DNA of 64,000 nt, taken from Brienomyrus brachyistius. Taxonomy: Eukaryota > Chordata > Actinopteri > Osteoglossiformes > Mormyridae. Of this stretch, positions 1 to 11,171 are shown one piece after another (the first letter of the stretch is position 1; every line of letters begins with the position of its first letter). The stretch spans positions 39,625,276 to 39,689,275 of the forward strand of contig NC_064536.1 of NCBI RefSeq assembly GCF_023856365.1, written 5' to 3'. A model generated the notes under the pieces. That model was given only the letters and a program-made list of their open reading frames with translations. It ran no database searches and had not been told where the DNA came from. Made by a program: the position numbers and the translations under genes.

Positions 1-59
1 AGTGGCTAGCATAGCTGCCTTCCAAGCAGTTCACCTGGGTTCGATTCCCGGCCAACGCA
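1..59 (+). tRNA. tRNA-Gly (TCC), unit 1, 5' end outside window
   Basis: The first 13 nt are missing at the window edge. The anticodon is TCC. The T stem pairs fully apart from one G-T wobble (CTGGG with CCCGG). Confidence 0.85.
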
Positions 60-241
60 GCCTTACTTATGACCTCCTTCTCTGTGAGTGTCTTCAGGTG
101 CTTATAGTCCAGCTGAACAGCATGTCATCAATAACCCGCTGCGTTATAGAAACTGAAAGAAGCATTACTCCATCAATCTATATATCTGCCTTCCAGATGA
201 GTTAGCACACTGGCAAAACAGGGCTGCTTATGCCAGTGAAA

Positions 242-313
242 GCCTCGTTAGCGCAGTCGGTAGCGCGTCAGCCTCACAATATGAAGGTTGTGAGTTCGAC
301 ACTCACACAGGCA
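242..313 (+). pseudogene. tRNA-Met-derived copy with CAC anticodon, unit 1
   Basis: The body is tRNA-Met, but the anticodon at 275-277 reads CAC (valine) in place of CAT. It is one base short in the 3' acceptor strand (72 nt) and the 3' half of the anticodon stem is altered (ATATG). It is probably a dead copy; no other copy has this anticodon. Confidence 0.75.
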
Positions 314-762
314 GTTTATTTACTTGCTGAAACAGTTCCCATGCATAGCTGCACTTTTACAAAATCACTCTCCCACAGATTCTAATAGATGTTTTTATGT
401 CACTCATGTGGCATCAGCCCAGCGTACTTCCATAACTGTGCAAAAGAACTTCTTCAGAAGAAGATACCATTACTCGACTCATTGCGGATCCACCAACCTT
501 CCAATTTCAACGTCTAGCCCAAACTGATCTCAGATGCAAGCATCTGTACAGTCATCCGCATGCCATGGCTAAGATTTCACCTACAACAGTAGCCAATCGA
601 GCATCAACAAAATTTGGCAACAGCAAAATCTGTGACGAGGGCCATATACTTGTTGACTGTTACACTTGTATCACAACACCAGACCTGGACCAGAACCAGA
701 CATACTGCTAGCAGGTTTGTGGAAAGATAAAAGATAATCGCTACGAAACTTTTTCAACTTCC

Positions 763-834
763 GCGTTGGTGGTATAGTGGCTAGCATAGCTGCCTTCCAA
801 GCAGTTGACCTGGGTTCGATTCACGGCCAACGCA
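763..834 (+). tRNA. tRNA-Gly (TCC), unit 2
   Basis: Complete 72-nt cloverleaf, anticodon TCC. One T-stem pair is lost because the 3' side reads CACGG instead of CCCGG (type B copy). Confidence 0.8.
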
Positions 835-1015
835 GCCTTACTTATGACCTCCTTCTCTGTGAGTGTCTTCAGGTGCTTATAATCCAGCTGAACAGCATGT
901 CATCAATATCCTGCTGCATTATAGAAACTGAAAGAAGCATTACTCCTTCAATCTATACATCTGCCTTCCAGATGTGTTAGCACACTGGCAAACAGGGCTG
1001 CTTATGTTAGTGATA

Positions 1016-1088
1016 GCCTCGTTAGCGCAGTCGGTAGCGCGTCAGCCTCATAATCTGAAGGTCGTGAGTTCGACACTCACACAGGGCA
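1016..1088 (+). tRNA. tRNA-Met (CAT), unit 2
   Basis: 73 nt, anticodon CAT, T stem GTGAG/CTCAC intact. The acceptor end reads ACAGGGCA, which breaks one acceptor pair relative to the ACGGGGCA version. Confidence 0.82.
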
Positions 1089-1537
1089 GTTTATTTACTT
1101 CCTGAAACAGTTCCCATGCATAGCTGCACTTTTACAAAATCACTCTCCCACAGATTCTAATAGATGTTTTTATGTCACTCATGTGGCATCAGCCCAGCGT
1201 ACTTCCATAACTGTGCAAAAGAACTTCTTCAGAAGTAGATACCATTACTCGTCTCATAGCGGATCCACAAACCTTCAAATTTCAACGTCTAGCCCAAACT
1301 GATCTTAGATGCAAGCATCTGTACAGTCATCCGCATCCCATGGCTAAGATTTCACCTGCAACAGTAGACAATCGAGCGACAACAAAATTCGGCAACAGCA
1401 AAATCTGTGACGAGGGCCATATACTTGTTGACTGTTACACTTGTATCACAACACCAGACCTGGACCAGAACCAGACAAACTGCTAGCAGGTTTGTGGAAA
1501 GATAAAAGATAATCGCTACGAAACATTTTCAACTTCG

Positions 1538-1609
1538 GCGTTGGTGGTATTGTGGCTAGCATAGCTGCCTTCCAAGCAGTTGACCCTGGTTCGATTCACA
1601 GCCAACGCA
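1538..1609 (+). tRNA. tRNA-Gly (TCC), unit 3, degraded
   Basis: Anticodon TCC is kept, but the T stem is badly disrupted (CCTGG against CACAG) and the D-loop/A-box A is replaced (GTATTGTGG). Probably weak or dead. Confidence 0.65.
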
Positions 1610-1791
1610 GCCTTACTTATGACCTCCTTCTCTGTGAGTGTCTTCAGGTGCTTATTGTCCAGCTGAACAGCATGTCATCAATAACCCGCTGCGTTATAGA
1701 AACTGAAACAAGCATTACTCCATCAATCTATAAATCTGCCTTCCAGATGAGTTAGCACACTGGCAAAACAGGGCTGCTTATGCCAGTGAAA

Positions 1792-1864
1792 ACCTCGTTA
1801 GCGCAGTCGGTAGCGCGTCAGTCTCATAATCTGAAGGTCGTGAGTTCGACCCTCACACGGGGCA
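1792..1864 (+). tRNA. tRNA-Met (CAT), unit 3
   Basis: Anticodon CAT, T arm and ACGGGGCA acceptor strand intact. The first base is A instead of G, so the 1:72 pair is lost. Unit 8 has the same change. Confidence 0.82.
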
Positions 1865-2313
1865 GTTTATTTACTTGCTGAAACAGTTCCCATGCATAGC
1901 TGCACTTTTACAAAATCACTCTCCCACAGATTCTAATAGATGTTTTTATGTCACTCATGTGGCATCAGCCCAGCGTACTTCCATAACTGTGCAAAAGAAC
2001 TTCTTCAGAAGTAGATACCATTACTCGTTTCATAGCGGATCAAGAAACCTTCCAATTTCAACGTCTAGCCCAAACTGATCTCAGATGCAAGCATCTGTAC
2101 AGTCATCCGCATCCCATGGCTAAGATTTCACCTACAACAGTAGCCAATGGAGCATCAACAAAATTCGGCAACAGCTAAATCTGTGACGAGGGCCTTATAC
2201 TTGTTGACTGTTACACTTGTATCACAACACCAGACCTGGACCAGAACCAGACATACTGCTAGCAGGTTTGTGGAAAGATAAAAAATAATCGCTACACAGC
2301 TTTTTCAACTCAG

Positions 2314-2385
2314 GCGTTGGTGGTATAGTGGCTAGCATAGCTGCCTTCCAAGCAGTTCACCTGGGTTCGATTCCCGGCCAACGGA
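2314..2385 (+). tRNA. tRNA-Gly (TCC), unit 4
   Basis: Anticodon TCC and good T arm. The 3' end reads CCAACGGA, so base 72 is G and the terminal acceptor pair is lost. Unit 9 carries the same change. Confidence 0.78.
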
Positions 2386-2567
2386 GCCTTACTTATGACC
2401 TCCTTCTCTGTGAGTGTCTTCAGGTGCTTATAGTCCAGCTGAACAGCATGTCATCAATAACCCGCTGCGTTAAAGAAACTGAAACAAGCATTACTCCATC
2501 AATCTATAAATCTGCCTTCCAGATGAGTTAGCACACTGGCAAAACAGGGCTGCTTATGCCAGTGAAA

Positions 2568-2640
2568 GCCTCGTTAGCGCAGTCGGTAGTGCGTCAGTCT
2601 CATAATCTGAAGGTCGTGAGTTCGACCCTCACACGGGGCA
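2568..2640 (+). tRNA. tRNA-Met (CAT), unit 4
   Basis: Intact acceptor, anticodon and T arms. One D-stem pair is a wobble (GTGC for GCGC). Confidence 0.88.
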
Positions 2641-3089
2641 GTTTATTTACTTGCTGAAACAGTTCCCATGCATAGCTGCACTTTTATAAAATCACTCTCC
2701 CACAGATTCTAATAGATGTTTTTATGTCACTCATGTGGCATCAGCCCAGCGTACTTCCATAACTGTGCAAAAGAACTTCTTCAGAAGAAGATACCATTAC
2801 TCGTCTCATTGCGGATCCACAAACCTTCCAATTTCAACGTCTAGCCCAAACTGATCTCAGATGCAAGCATCTGTACAGTCATCCGCATCCCATGGCTAAG
2901 ATTTCACCTACAACAGTAGCCAATCGAGCATCAAAAAAATTCGGCAACAGCAAAATCTGTGACGAGGGCCATATACTTGTTGACTGTTACACTTGTATCA
3001 CAACACCAGACCTGGACCAGAACCAGACATACTGCTAGCAGGTTTGTGGAAAGATAAAAGATAATCGCTACGAAACTTTTTAAACTTTG

Positions 3090-3161
3090 GCGTTGGTGGT
3101 ATAGTCGCTAGCATAGCTGCCTTCCAAGCAATTGACCCGGGTTCGATTCCCGGCCAACGCA
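3090..3161 (+). tRNA. tRNA-Gly (TCC), unit 5, D-loop G lost
   Basis: Perfect T arm (CCGGG/CCCGG) and TCC anticodon, but one of the conserved D-loop GG pair is C (TAGTCGC). That base takes part in the D-T loop contact and in the A box. Unit 10 shares it. Confidence 0.75.
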
Positions 3162-3342
3162 GCCTTACTTATGACCTCCTTCTCTGTGAGTGTCTTCAGG
3201 TGCTTATAGTCCAGCTGAACAGCATGTCATCAATAACCCGCTGCGTTATAGAAACTGAAACAAGCATTACTCCATCAATCTATAAATCTGCCTTCCAGAT
3301 GTGTTAGCACACTGGCAAACAGGGCTGCTTATGTCAGTGAAA

Positions 3343-3415
3343 GCCTCGTTAGCGAGGTCGGTAGCGCGTCAGTCTCATAATCTGAAGGTCGTGAGTTCAA
3401 CACTCACACGGGGCA
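3343..3415 (+). tRNA. tRNA-Met (CAT), unit 5, mutated D arm
   Basis: Anticodon CAT. The D arm reads AGCGAGG in place of AGCGCAG, and the T loop reads TTCAACA. Acceptor strand intact. Confidence 0.72.
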
Positions 3416-3864
3416 GTTTATTTACTTCCTGAAACAGTTCCCATGCATAGCTGCACTTTTACAAAATCACTCTCCCACAGATTCTGATAGATGTTTTTAT
3501 GTCACTCATGTGGCATCAGCCCAGCGTACTTCCATAACTGTGCAAAAGAACTTCTTCAGAAGTAGATACCATTACTCATCTCATAGCGGATCCACAAACC
3601 TTCCAATTTCAACGTCTAGCCCAAACTGATCTCAGATGCAAGCATCTGTACAGTCATCCGCATCCCATGGCTAAGATTTCACCTGCAACAGTAGGCAATC
3701 GAGCGACAACAAAATTCGGCAACAGCAAAATCTGTGACGAGGGCCATATACTTGTTGACTGATACACTTGTATCACAACACCAGACCTGGACCAGAACCA
3801 GACAAACTGCTAGCAGGTTTGTGGAAAGATAAAAGATAATCGCTACGAAACGTTTTCAACTTCG

Positions 3865-3936
3865 GCGTTGGTGGTATTGTGGCTAGCATAGCTGCCTTCC
3901 AAGCAGTTGACCCGGGTTCGATTCACGGCCAACGCA
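3865..3936 (+). tRNA. tRNA-Gly (TCC), unit 6
   Basis: Anticodon TCC. The D-loop A is T (TATTGTGG), and one T-stem pair is broken (CACGG). Confidence 0.72.
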
Positions 3937-4118
3937 GCCTTACTTATGACCTCCTTCTCTGTGAGTGTCTTCAGGTGCTTATAGTCCAGCTGAACAGCAT
4001 GTCATCAATAACCCGCTGCGTTATAGAAACTGAAAGAAGCATTACTCCATCAATCTATATATCTGCCTTCCAGATGAGTTAGCACACTGGAAAAACAGGG
4101 CTGCTTATGCCAGTGAAA

Positions 4119-4191
4119 GCCTCGTTAGCGCAGTCGGTAGCGCGTCAGCCTCATAATATGAAGGTTGTGAGTTCGACACTCACACAGGGCA
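4119..4191 (+). tRNA. tRNA-Met (CAT), unit 6
   Basis: Anticodon CAT kept, but the 3' anticodon stem reads TATGA, leaving two mismatches. Confidence 0.7.
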
Positions 4192-4640
4192 GTTTATTTA
4201 CTTGCTGAAACAGTTCCCATGCATAGCTGCACTTTTACAAAATCACTCTCCCACAGATTCTAATAGATGTTTTTATGTCACTCATGTGGCATCAGCCCAG
4301 CGTACTTCCATAACTGTGCAAAAGAACTTCTTCAGAAGAAGATACCATTACTCGTCTCATTGCGGATCCACAAACCTTCCAATTTCAACGTCTAGCCCAA
4401 ACTGATCTCAGATGCAAGCATCTGTACAGTCATCCGCATCCCATGGCTAAGATTTCACCTACAACAGTAGCCAATCGAGCATCAACAAAATTCGGCAACA
4501 GCTAAATCTGTGACGAGGGCCTTATACTTGTTGACTGTTACACTTGTATCACAACACCAGAACTGGACCAGAACCAGACATACTGCTAGCAGGTTTGTGG
4601 AAAGATAAAAAATAATCGCTACACAGCTTTTTCAACTCAG

Positions 4641-4712
4641 GCGTTGGTGGTATAGTGGCTAGCATAGCTGCCTTCCAAGCAATTGACCCGGGTTCGATTC
4701 CCGGCCAACGCA
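4641..4712 (+). tRNA. tRNA-Gly (TCC), unit 7, intact reference copy
   Basis: Complete 72-nt cloverleaf that matches vertebrate tRNA-Gly-TCC as I know it. The acceptor GCGTTGG pairs with CCAACGC, the anticodon loop is CTTCCAA, the T stem CCGGG/CCCGG is perfect, and the A box (in TGGTATAGTGG) and B box (GGTTCGATTCC) are both present. Expected to be transcribed by RNA polymerase III from these internal promoters. Confidence 0.95.
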
Positions 4713-4894
4713 GCCTTACTTATGACCTCCTTCTCTGTGAGTGTCTTCAGGTGCTTATAGTCCAGCTGAACAGCATGTCATCAATAACCCGCTGCGTTAT
4801 AGAAACTGAAACAAGCATTACTCCATCAAGCTATAAATCTGCCTTCCAGATGAGTTAGCACACTGACAAAACAGGGCTGCTTATGCCAGTGAAA

Positions 4895-4967
4895 GCCTCG
4901 TTAGCGCAGTCTGTAGCGCGTCAGCCTCATAATCTGAAGGTCGTGAGTTCGACACTCACACGGGGCA
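4895..4967 (+). tRNA. tRNA-Met (CAT), unit 7
   Basis: Acceptor, anticodon and T stems intact. A conserved D-loop G is T (AGTCTGTAG), as in unit 10. Confidence 0.78.
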
Positions 4968-5416
4968 GTTTATTTACTTGCTGAAACAGTTCCCATGCAT
5001 AGCTGCACTTTTACAAAATCACTCTCCCACAGATTCTAATAGATGTTTTTATGTCACTCATGTGGCATCAGCCCAGCGTACTTCCATAACTGTGCAAAAG
5101 AACTTCTTCAGAAGTAGATACCATTACTCGTCTCATAGCGGATCCACAAACCTTCCAATTTCAACGTCTAGCCCAAACTGATCTCAGATGCAAGCATCTG
5201 TACAGTCATCCGCATCCCATGGCTAAGATTTCACCTACAACAGTAGCCAATCGAGCATCAAAAAAATTTGGCAACAGCAAAATCTGTGACGAGGGCCATA
5301 TACTTGTTGACTGTTACACTTGTATCACAACACCAGACCTGGACCAGAACCAGACATACTGCTAGCAGGTTTGTGGAAAGATAAAAGATAATCGCTACGA
5401 AACTTTTTAAACTTTG

Positions 5417-5488
5417 GCGTTGGTGGTATAGTGGCTAGCATAGCTGCCTTCCAAGCAATTGACCCGGGTTCGATTCCCGGCCAACGCA
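5417..5488 (+). tRNA. tRNA-Gly (TCC), unit 8, intact
   Basis: Same as the intact unit 7 copy in all stems and both promoter boxes. Confidence 0.95.
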
Positions 5489-5670
5489 GCCTTACTTATG
5501 ACCTCCTTCTCTGTGAGTGTCTTCAGGTGCTTATAGTCCAGCTGAACAGCATGTCATCAATAACCCGCTGCGTTATAGAAACTGAAACAAGCATTACTCC
5601 ATCAATCTATAAATCTGCCTTCCAGATGAGTTAGCACACTGGCAAAACAGGGCTGCTTATGCCAGTGAAA

Positions 5671-5743
5671 ACCTCGTTAGCGCAGTCGGTAGCGCGTCAG
5701 TCTCATAATCTGAAGGTCGTGAGTTCGACCCTCACACGGGGCA
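5671..5743 (+). tRNA. tRNA-Met (CAT), unit 8
   Basis: First base A (pair 1:72 lost), otherwise intact. Matches the unit 3 copy. Confidence 0.82.
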
Positions 5744-6192
5744 GTTTATTTACTTGCTGAAACAGTTCCCATGCATAGCTGCACTTTTACAAAATCACTC
5801 TCCCACAGATTCTAATAGATGTTTTTATGTCACTCATGTGGCATCAGCCCAGCGTACTTCCATAACTGTGCAAAAGAACTTCTTCAGAAGTAGATACCAT
5901 TACTCGTTTCATAGCGGATCAAGAAACCTTCCAATTTCAACGTCTAGCCCAAACTGATCTCAGATGCAAGCATCTGTACAGTCATCCGCATCCCATGGCT
6001 AAGATTTCACCTACAACAGTAGCCAATGGAGCATCAACAAAATTCGGCAACAGCTAAATCTGTGACGAGGGCCTTATACTTGTTGACTGTTACACTTGTA
6101 TCACAACACCAGACCTGGACCAGAACCAGACATACTGCTAGCAGGTTTGTGGAAAGATAAAAAATAATCGCTACACAGCTTTTTCAACTCAG

Positions 6193-6264
6193 GCGTTGGT
6201 GGTATAGTGGCTAGCATAGCTGCCTTCCAAGCAGTTCACCTGGGTTCGATTCCCGGCCAACGGA
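6193..6264 (+). tRNA. tRNA-Gly (TCC), unit 9
   Basis: G at base 72 breaks the terminal acceptor pair. Matches unit 4. Confidence 0.78.
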
Positions 6265-6446
6265 GCCTTACTTATGACCTCCTTCTCTGTGAGTGTCTTC
6301 AGGTGCTTATAGTCCAGCTGAACAGCATGTCATCAATAACCCGCTGCGTTAAAGAAACTGAAACAAGCATTACTCCATCAATCTATAAATCTGCCTTCCA
6401 GATGAGTTAGCACACTGGCAAAACAGGGCTGCTTATGCCAGTGAAA

Positions 6447-6519
6447 GCCTCGTTAGCGCAGTCGGTAGTGCGTCAGTCTCATAATCTGAAGGTCGTGAGT
6501 TCGACCCTCACACAGGGCA
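6447..6519 (+). tRNA. tRNA-Met (CAT), unit 9
   Basis: Like unit 4 in the D stem (GTGC), but with the ACAGGGCA acceptor variant. Confidence 0.82.
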
Positions 6520-6968
6520 GTTTATTTACTTGCTGAAACAGTTCCCATGCATAGCTGCACTTTTATAAAATCACTCTCCCACAGATTCTAATAGATGTTT
6601 TTATGTCACTCATGTGGCATCAGCCCAGCGTACTTCCATAACTGTGCAAAAGAACTTCTTCAGAAGAAGATACCATTACTCGTCTCATTGCGGATCCACA
6701 AACCTTCCAATTTCAACGTCTAGCCCAAACTGATCTCAGATGCAAGCATCTGTACAGTCATCCGCATCCCATGGCTAAGATTTCACCTACAACAGTAGCC
6801 AATCGAGCATCAAAAAAATTCGGCAACAGCAAAATCTGTGACGAGGGCCATATACTTGTTGACTGTTACACTTGTATCACAACACCAGACCTGGACCAGA
6901 ACCAGACATACTGCTAGCAGGTTTGTGGAAAGATAAAAGATAATCGCTACGAAACTTTTTAAACTTTG

Positions 6969-7040
6969 GCGTTGGTGGTATAGTCGCTAGCATAGCTGCC
7001 TTCCAAGCAATTGACCCGGGTTCGATTCCCGGCCAACGCA
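6969..7040 (+). tRNA. tRNA-Gly (TCC), unit 10, D-loop G lost
   Basis: Same TAGTCGC D-loop change as unit 5; T arm perfect. Confidence 0.75.
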
Positions 7041-7222
7041 GCCTTACTTATGACCTCCTTCTCTGTGAGTGTCTTCAGGTGCTTATAGTCCAGCTGAACA
7101 GCATGTCATCAATAACCCGCTGCGTTATAGAAACTGAAACAAGCATTACTCCATCAAGCTATAAATCTGCCTTCCAGATGAGTTAGCACACTGACAAAAC
7201 AGGGCTGCTTATGCCAGTGAAA

Positions 7223-7295
7223 GCCTCGTTAGCGCAGTCTGTAGCGCGTCAGCCTCATAATCTGAAGGTCGTGAGTTCGACACTCACACGGGGCA
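7223..7295 (+). tRNA. tRNA-Met (CAT), unit 10
   Basis: Same D-loop G to T change as unit 7; other arms intact. Confidence 0.78.
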
Positions 7296-7744
7296 GTTTA
7301 TTTACTTGCTGAAACAGTTCCCATGCATAGCTGCACTTTTACAAAATCACTCTCCCACAGATTCTAATAGATGTTTTTATGTCACTCATGTGGCATCAGC
7401 CCAGCGTACTTCCATAACTGTGCAAAAGAACTTCTTCAGAAGTAGATACCATTACTCGTCTCATAGCGGATCCACAAACCTTCCAATTTCAACGTCTAGC
7501 CCAAACTGATCTCAGATGCAAGCATCTGTACAGTCATCCGCATCCCATGGCTAAGATTTCACCTACAACAGTAGCCAATCGAGCATCAAAAAAATTTGGC
7601 AACAGCAAAATCTGTGACGAGGGCCATATACTTGTTGACTGTTACACTTGTATCACAACACCAGACCTGGACCAGAACCAGACATACTGCTAGCAGGTTT
7701 GTGGAAAGATAAAAGATAATCGCTACGAAACTTTTTAAACTTTG

Positions 7745-7816
7745 GCGTTGGTGGTATAGTGGCTAGCATAGCTGCCTTCCAAGCAATTGACCCGGGTTCG
7801 ATTCCCGGCCAACGCA
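7745..7816 (+). tRNA. tRNA-Gly (TCC), unit 11, intact
   Basis: All four stems and both promoter boxes match the intact type. Confidence 0.95.
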
Positions 7817-7997
7817 GCCTTACTTATGACCTCCTTCTCTGTGAGTGTCTTCAGGTGCTTATAGTCCAGCTGAACAGCATGTCATCAATAACCCGCTGCG
7901 TTATAGAAACTGAAACAAGCATTACTCCATCAATCTATAAATCTGCCTTCCAGATTTGTTAGCACACTGGCAAACAGGGCTGCTTATGCCAGTGAAA

Positions 7998-8070
7998 GCC
8001 TCGTTAGCGCAGTCGGTAGCACGTCAGCCTCATAATATGAAGGTTGTGAGTTGGACACTCACACAGGGCA
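7998..8070 (+). tRNA. tRNA-Met (CAT), unit 11, T loop mutated
   Basis: The T loop reads TTGGACA, losing the invariant C of TTC (and of the B box). The D stem (GCAC) and anticodon stem (TATGA) also differ. Likely inactive. Confidence 0.62.
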
Positions 8071-8519
8071 GTTTATTTACTTGCTGAAACAGTTCCCATG
8101 CATAGCTGCACTTTTACAAAATCACTCTCCCACAGATTCTAATAGATGTTTTTATGTCACTCATGTGGCATCAGCCCAGCGTACTTCCATAACTGTGCAA
8201 AAGAACTTCTTCAGAAGAAGATACCATTACTCGTCTCATTGCGGATCCACAAACCTTCCAATTTCAACGTCTAGCCCAAACTGATCTCAGATGCAAGCAT
8301 CTGTACAGTCATCCGCATCCCATGGCTAAGATTTCACCTACAACAGTAGCCAATCGAGCATCAACAAAATTCGGCAACAGCTAAATCTGTGACGAGGGCC
8401 TTATACTTGTTGACTGTTACACTTGTATCACAACACCAGAACTGGACCAGAACCAGACATACTGCTAGCAGGTTTGTGGAAAGATAAAAAATAATCGCTA
8501 CACAGCTTTTTCAACTCAG

Positions 8520-8591
8520 GCGTTGGTGGTATAGTGGCTAGCATAGCTGCCTTCCAAGCAATTGACCCGGGTTCGATTCCCGGCCAACGCA
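8520..8591 (+). tRNA. tRNA-Gly (TCC), unit 12, intact
   Basis: All stems and promoter boxes match the intact type. Confidence 0.95.
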
Positions 8592-8772
8592 GCCTTACTT
8601 ATGACCTCCTTCTCTGTGAGTGTCTTCAGGTGCTTATAGTCCAGCTGAACAGCATGTCATCAATAACCCGCTGCGTTATAGAAACTGAAACAAGCATTAC
8701 TCCATCAATCTATAAATCTGCCTTCCAGATTTGTTAGCACACTGGCAAACAGGGCTGCTTATGTCAGTGAAA

Positions 8773-8845
8773 GCCTCGTTAGCGCAGTCGGTAGCGCGTC
8801 AGCCTCATAATCTGAAGGTCGTGAGTTCGACACTCACACAGGGCA
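8773..8845 (+). tRNA. tRNA-Met (CAT), unit 12
   Basis: Anticodon and T arms good; ACAGGGCA acceptor variant. Confidence 0.82.
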
Positions 8846-9294
8846 GTTTATTTACTTCCTGAAACAGTTCCCATGCATAGCTGCACTTTTACAAAATCAC
8901 TCTCCCACAGATTCTAATAGATGTTTTTATGTCACTCATGTGGCATCAGCCCAGCGTCCTTCCATAACTGTGCAAAAGAACTTCTTCAGAAGTAGATACC
9001 ATTACTCGTCTCATAGCGGATCCACAAACCTTCCAATTTCAACGTCTAGCCCAAACTGATCTCAGATGCAAGCATCTGTACAGTCATCCGCATCCCATGG
9101 CTAAGATTTCACCTACAACAGTAGCCAATCGAGCATCAAAAAAATTTGGCAACAGCAAAATCTGTGACGAGGGCCATATACTTGTTGACTGTTACACTTG
9201 TATCACAACACCAGACCTGGACCAGAACCAGACATACTGCTAGCAGGTTTGTGGAAAGATAAAAGATAATCGCTACGAAACTTTTTAAACTTTG

Positions 9295-9366
9295 GCGTTG
9301 GTGGTATAGTGGCTAGCATAGCTGCCTTCTAAGCAATTGACCCGGGTTCGATTCCCGGCCAACGCA
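9295..9366 (+). tRNA. tRNA-Gly body with TCT (arginine) anticodon, unit 13
   Basis: Every stem and both promoter boxes match the intact Gly type, including a perfect T arm. Only the third anticodon base differs: 9328-9330 read TCT instead of TCC, which would decode the arginine codon AGA. It could be a silent mutant or a mischarging chimera. Confidence 0.85.
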
Positions 9367-9547
9367 GCCTTACTTATGACCTCCTTCTCTGTGAGTGTCT
9401 TCAGGTGCTTATAGTCCAGCTGAACAGCATGTCATCAATAACCCGCTGCGTTATAGAAACTGAAACAAGGATTACTCCATCAATCTATAAATCTGCCTTC
9501 CAGATTTGTTAGCACACTGGCAAACAGGGCTGCTTATGTCAGTGAAA

Positions 9548-9620
9548 GCCTCGTTAGCGCAGTCGGTAGCGCGTCAGCCTCATAATCTGAAGGTCGTGAG
9601 TTCGACACTCACACAGGGCA
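9548..9620 (+). tRNA. tRNA-Met (CAT), unit 13
   Basis: Same form as unit 12 (ACAGGGCA acceptor strand). Confidence 0.82.
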
Positions 9621-10069
9621 GTTTATTTACTTCCTGAAACAGTTCCCATGCATAGCTGCACTTTTACAAAATCACTCTCCCACAGATTCTAATAGATGTT
9701 TTTATGTCACTCATGTGGCATCAGCCCAGCGTCCTTCCATAACTGTGCAAAAGAACTTCTTCAGAAGTAGATACCATTACTCGTGTCATAGCGGATCCAC
9801 AAACCTTCCAATTTCAACGTCTAGCCCAAACTGATCTCAGATGCAAGCATCTGTACAGTCATCCGCATCCCATGGCTAAGATTTCATCTGCAACAGTAGC
9901 CAATCGAGCGACAACAAAATTCGGCAACAGCAAAATCTGTGACGAGGGCCACATACTTGTTGACTGTTACACTTGTATCACAACACCAGACCTGGACCAG
10001 AACCAGACAAACTGCTAGCAGGTTTGTGGAAAGATAAAAGATAATCGCTACGAAACATTTTCAACTTCG

Positions 10070-10141
10070 GCGTTGGTGGTATAGTGGCTAGCATAGCTGC
10101 CTTCCAAGCAGTTGACCTGGGTTCGATTCACGGCCAACGCA
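10070..10141 (+). tRNA. tRNA-Gly (TCC), unit 14, type B
   Basis: D arm normal. One T-stem mismatch (CTGGG with CACGG). Confidence 0.8.
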
Positions 10142-10323
10142 GCCTTACTTATGACCTCCTTCTCTGTGAGTGTCTTCAGGTGCTTATAGTCCAGCTGAAC
10201 AGCATGTCATCAATAACCCGCTGCGTTATAGAAACTGAAACAAGCATTACTCCATCAATCTATAAATCTGCCTTCCAGATGAGTTAGCAGACTGGCAAAA
10301 CAGGGCTGCTTATGCCAGTGAAA

Positions 10324-10396
10324 GCCTTGTTAGCGCAGTCGGTAGCGCGTCAGTCTCATAATCTGAAGGTCGTGAGTTTGACCCTCACACGGGGCA
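10324..10396 (+). tRNA. tRNA-Met (CAT), unit 14, type B
   Basis: Acceptor begins GCCTTGT (a T-G wobble). The T loop is TTTGACC, losing the invariant C of the B box. Shared by units 16, 18 and 20. Confidence 0.7.
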
Positions 10397-10845
10397 GTTT
10401 ATTTACTTGCTGAAACAGTTCCCATGCATAGCTGCACTTTTACAAAATCACTCTCCCACAGATTCTAATAGATGTTTTTATGTCACTCATGTGGCATCAG
10501 CCCAGCGTACTTCCATAACTGTGCAAAAGAACTTCTTCAGAAGTAGATACCATTACTCGTCTCATAGCGGATCCACAAACCTTCCAATTTCAACATCTAG
10601 CCCAAACTGATCTCAGATGCAAGCATCTGTACAGTCATCCGCATCCCATGGCTAAGATTTCACCTACAACAGTAGCCAATCGAGCATCAAAAAAATTTGG
10701 CAACAGCAAAATCTGTGACGAGGGCCATATACTTGTTGACTGTTACACTTGTATCACAACACCAGACCTGGACCAGAACCAGACATACTGCTAGCAGGTT
10801 TGTGGAAAGATAAAAGATAATCGCTACGAAACTTTTTAAACTTTG

Positions 10846-10917
10846 GCGTTGGTGGTATAGTGGCTAGCATAGCTGCCTCCCAAGCAATTGACCCGGGTTC
10901 GATTCCCGGCCAACGCA
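10846..10917 (+). tRNA. tRNA-Gly with CCC anticodon, unit 15
   Basis: Intact Gly body, perfect T arm. The anticodon at 10879-10881 is CCC instead of TCC, so it would read only GGG, still a glycine codon. This is a plausible functional isoacceptor made by one base change. Confidence 0.88.
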
Positions 10918-11098
10918 GCCTTACTTATGACCTCCTTCTCTGTGAGTGTCTTCAGGTGCTTATAGTCCAGCTGAACAGCATGTCATCAATAACCCGCTGC
11001 GTTATAGAAACTGAAACAAGCATTACTCCATCAATCTATAAATCTGCCTTCCAGATTTGTTAGCACACTGGCAAACAGGGCTGCTTATGTCAGTGAAA

Positions 11099-11171
11099 GC
11101 CTCGTTAGCGCAGTCGGTAGCGCGTCAGCCTCATAATCTGAAGGTCGTGAGTTCGACACTCACACAGGGCA
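11099..11171 (+). tRNA. tRNA-Met (CAT), unit 15, type A
   Basis: Anticodon stem with CAGCC and acceptor ACAGGGCA; B box intact. Confidence 0.82.
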
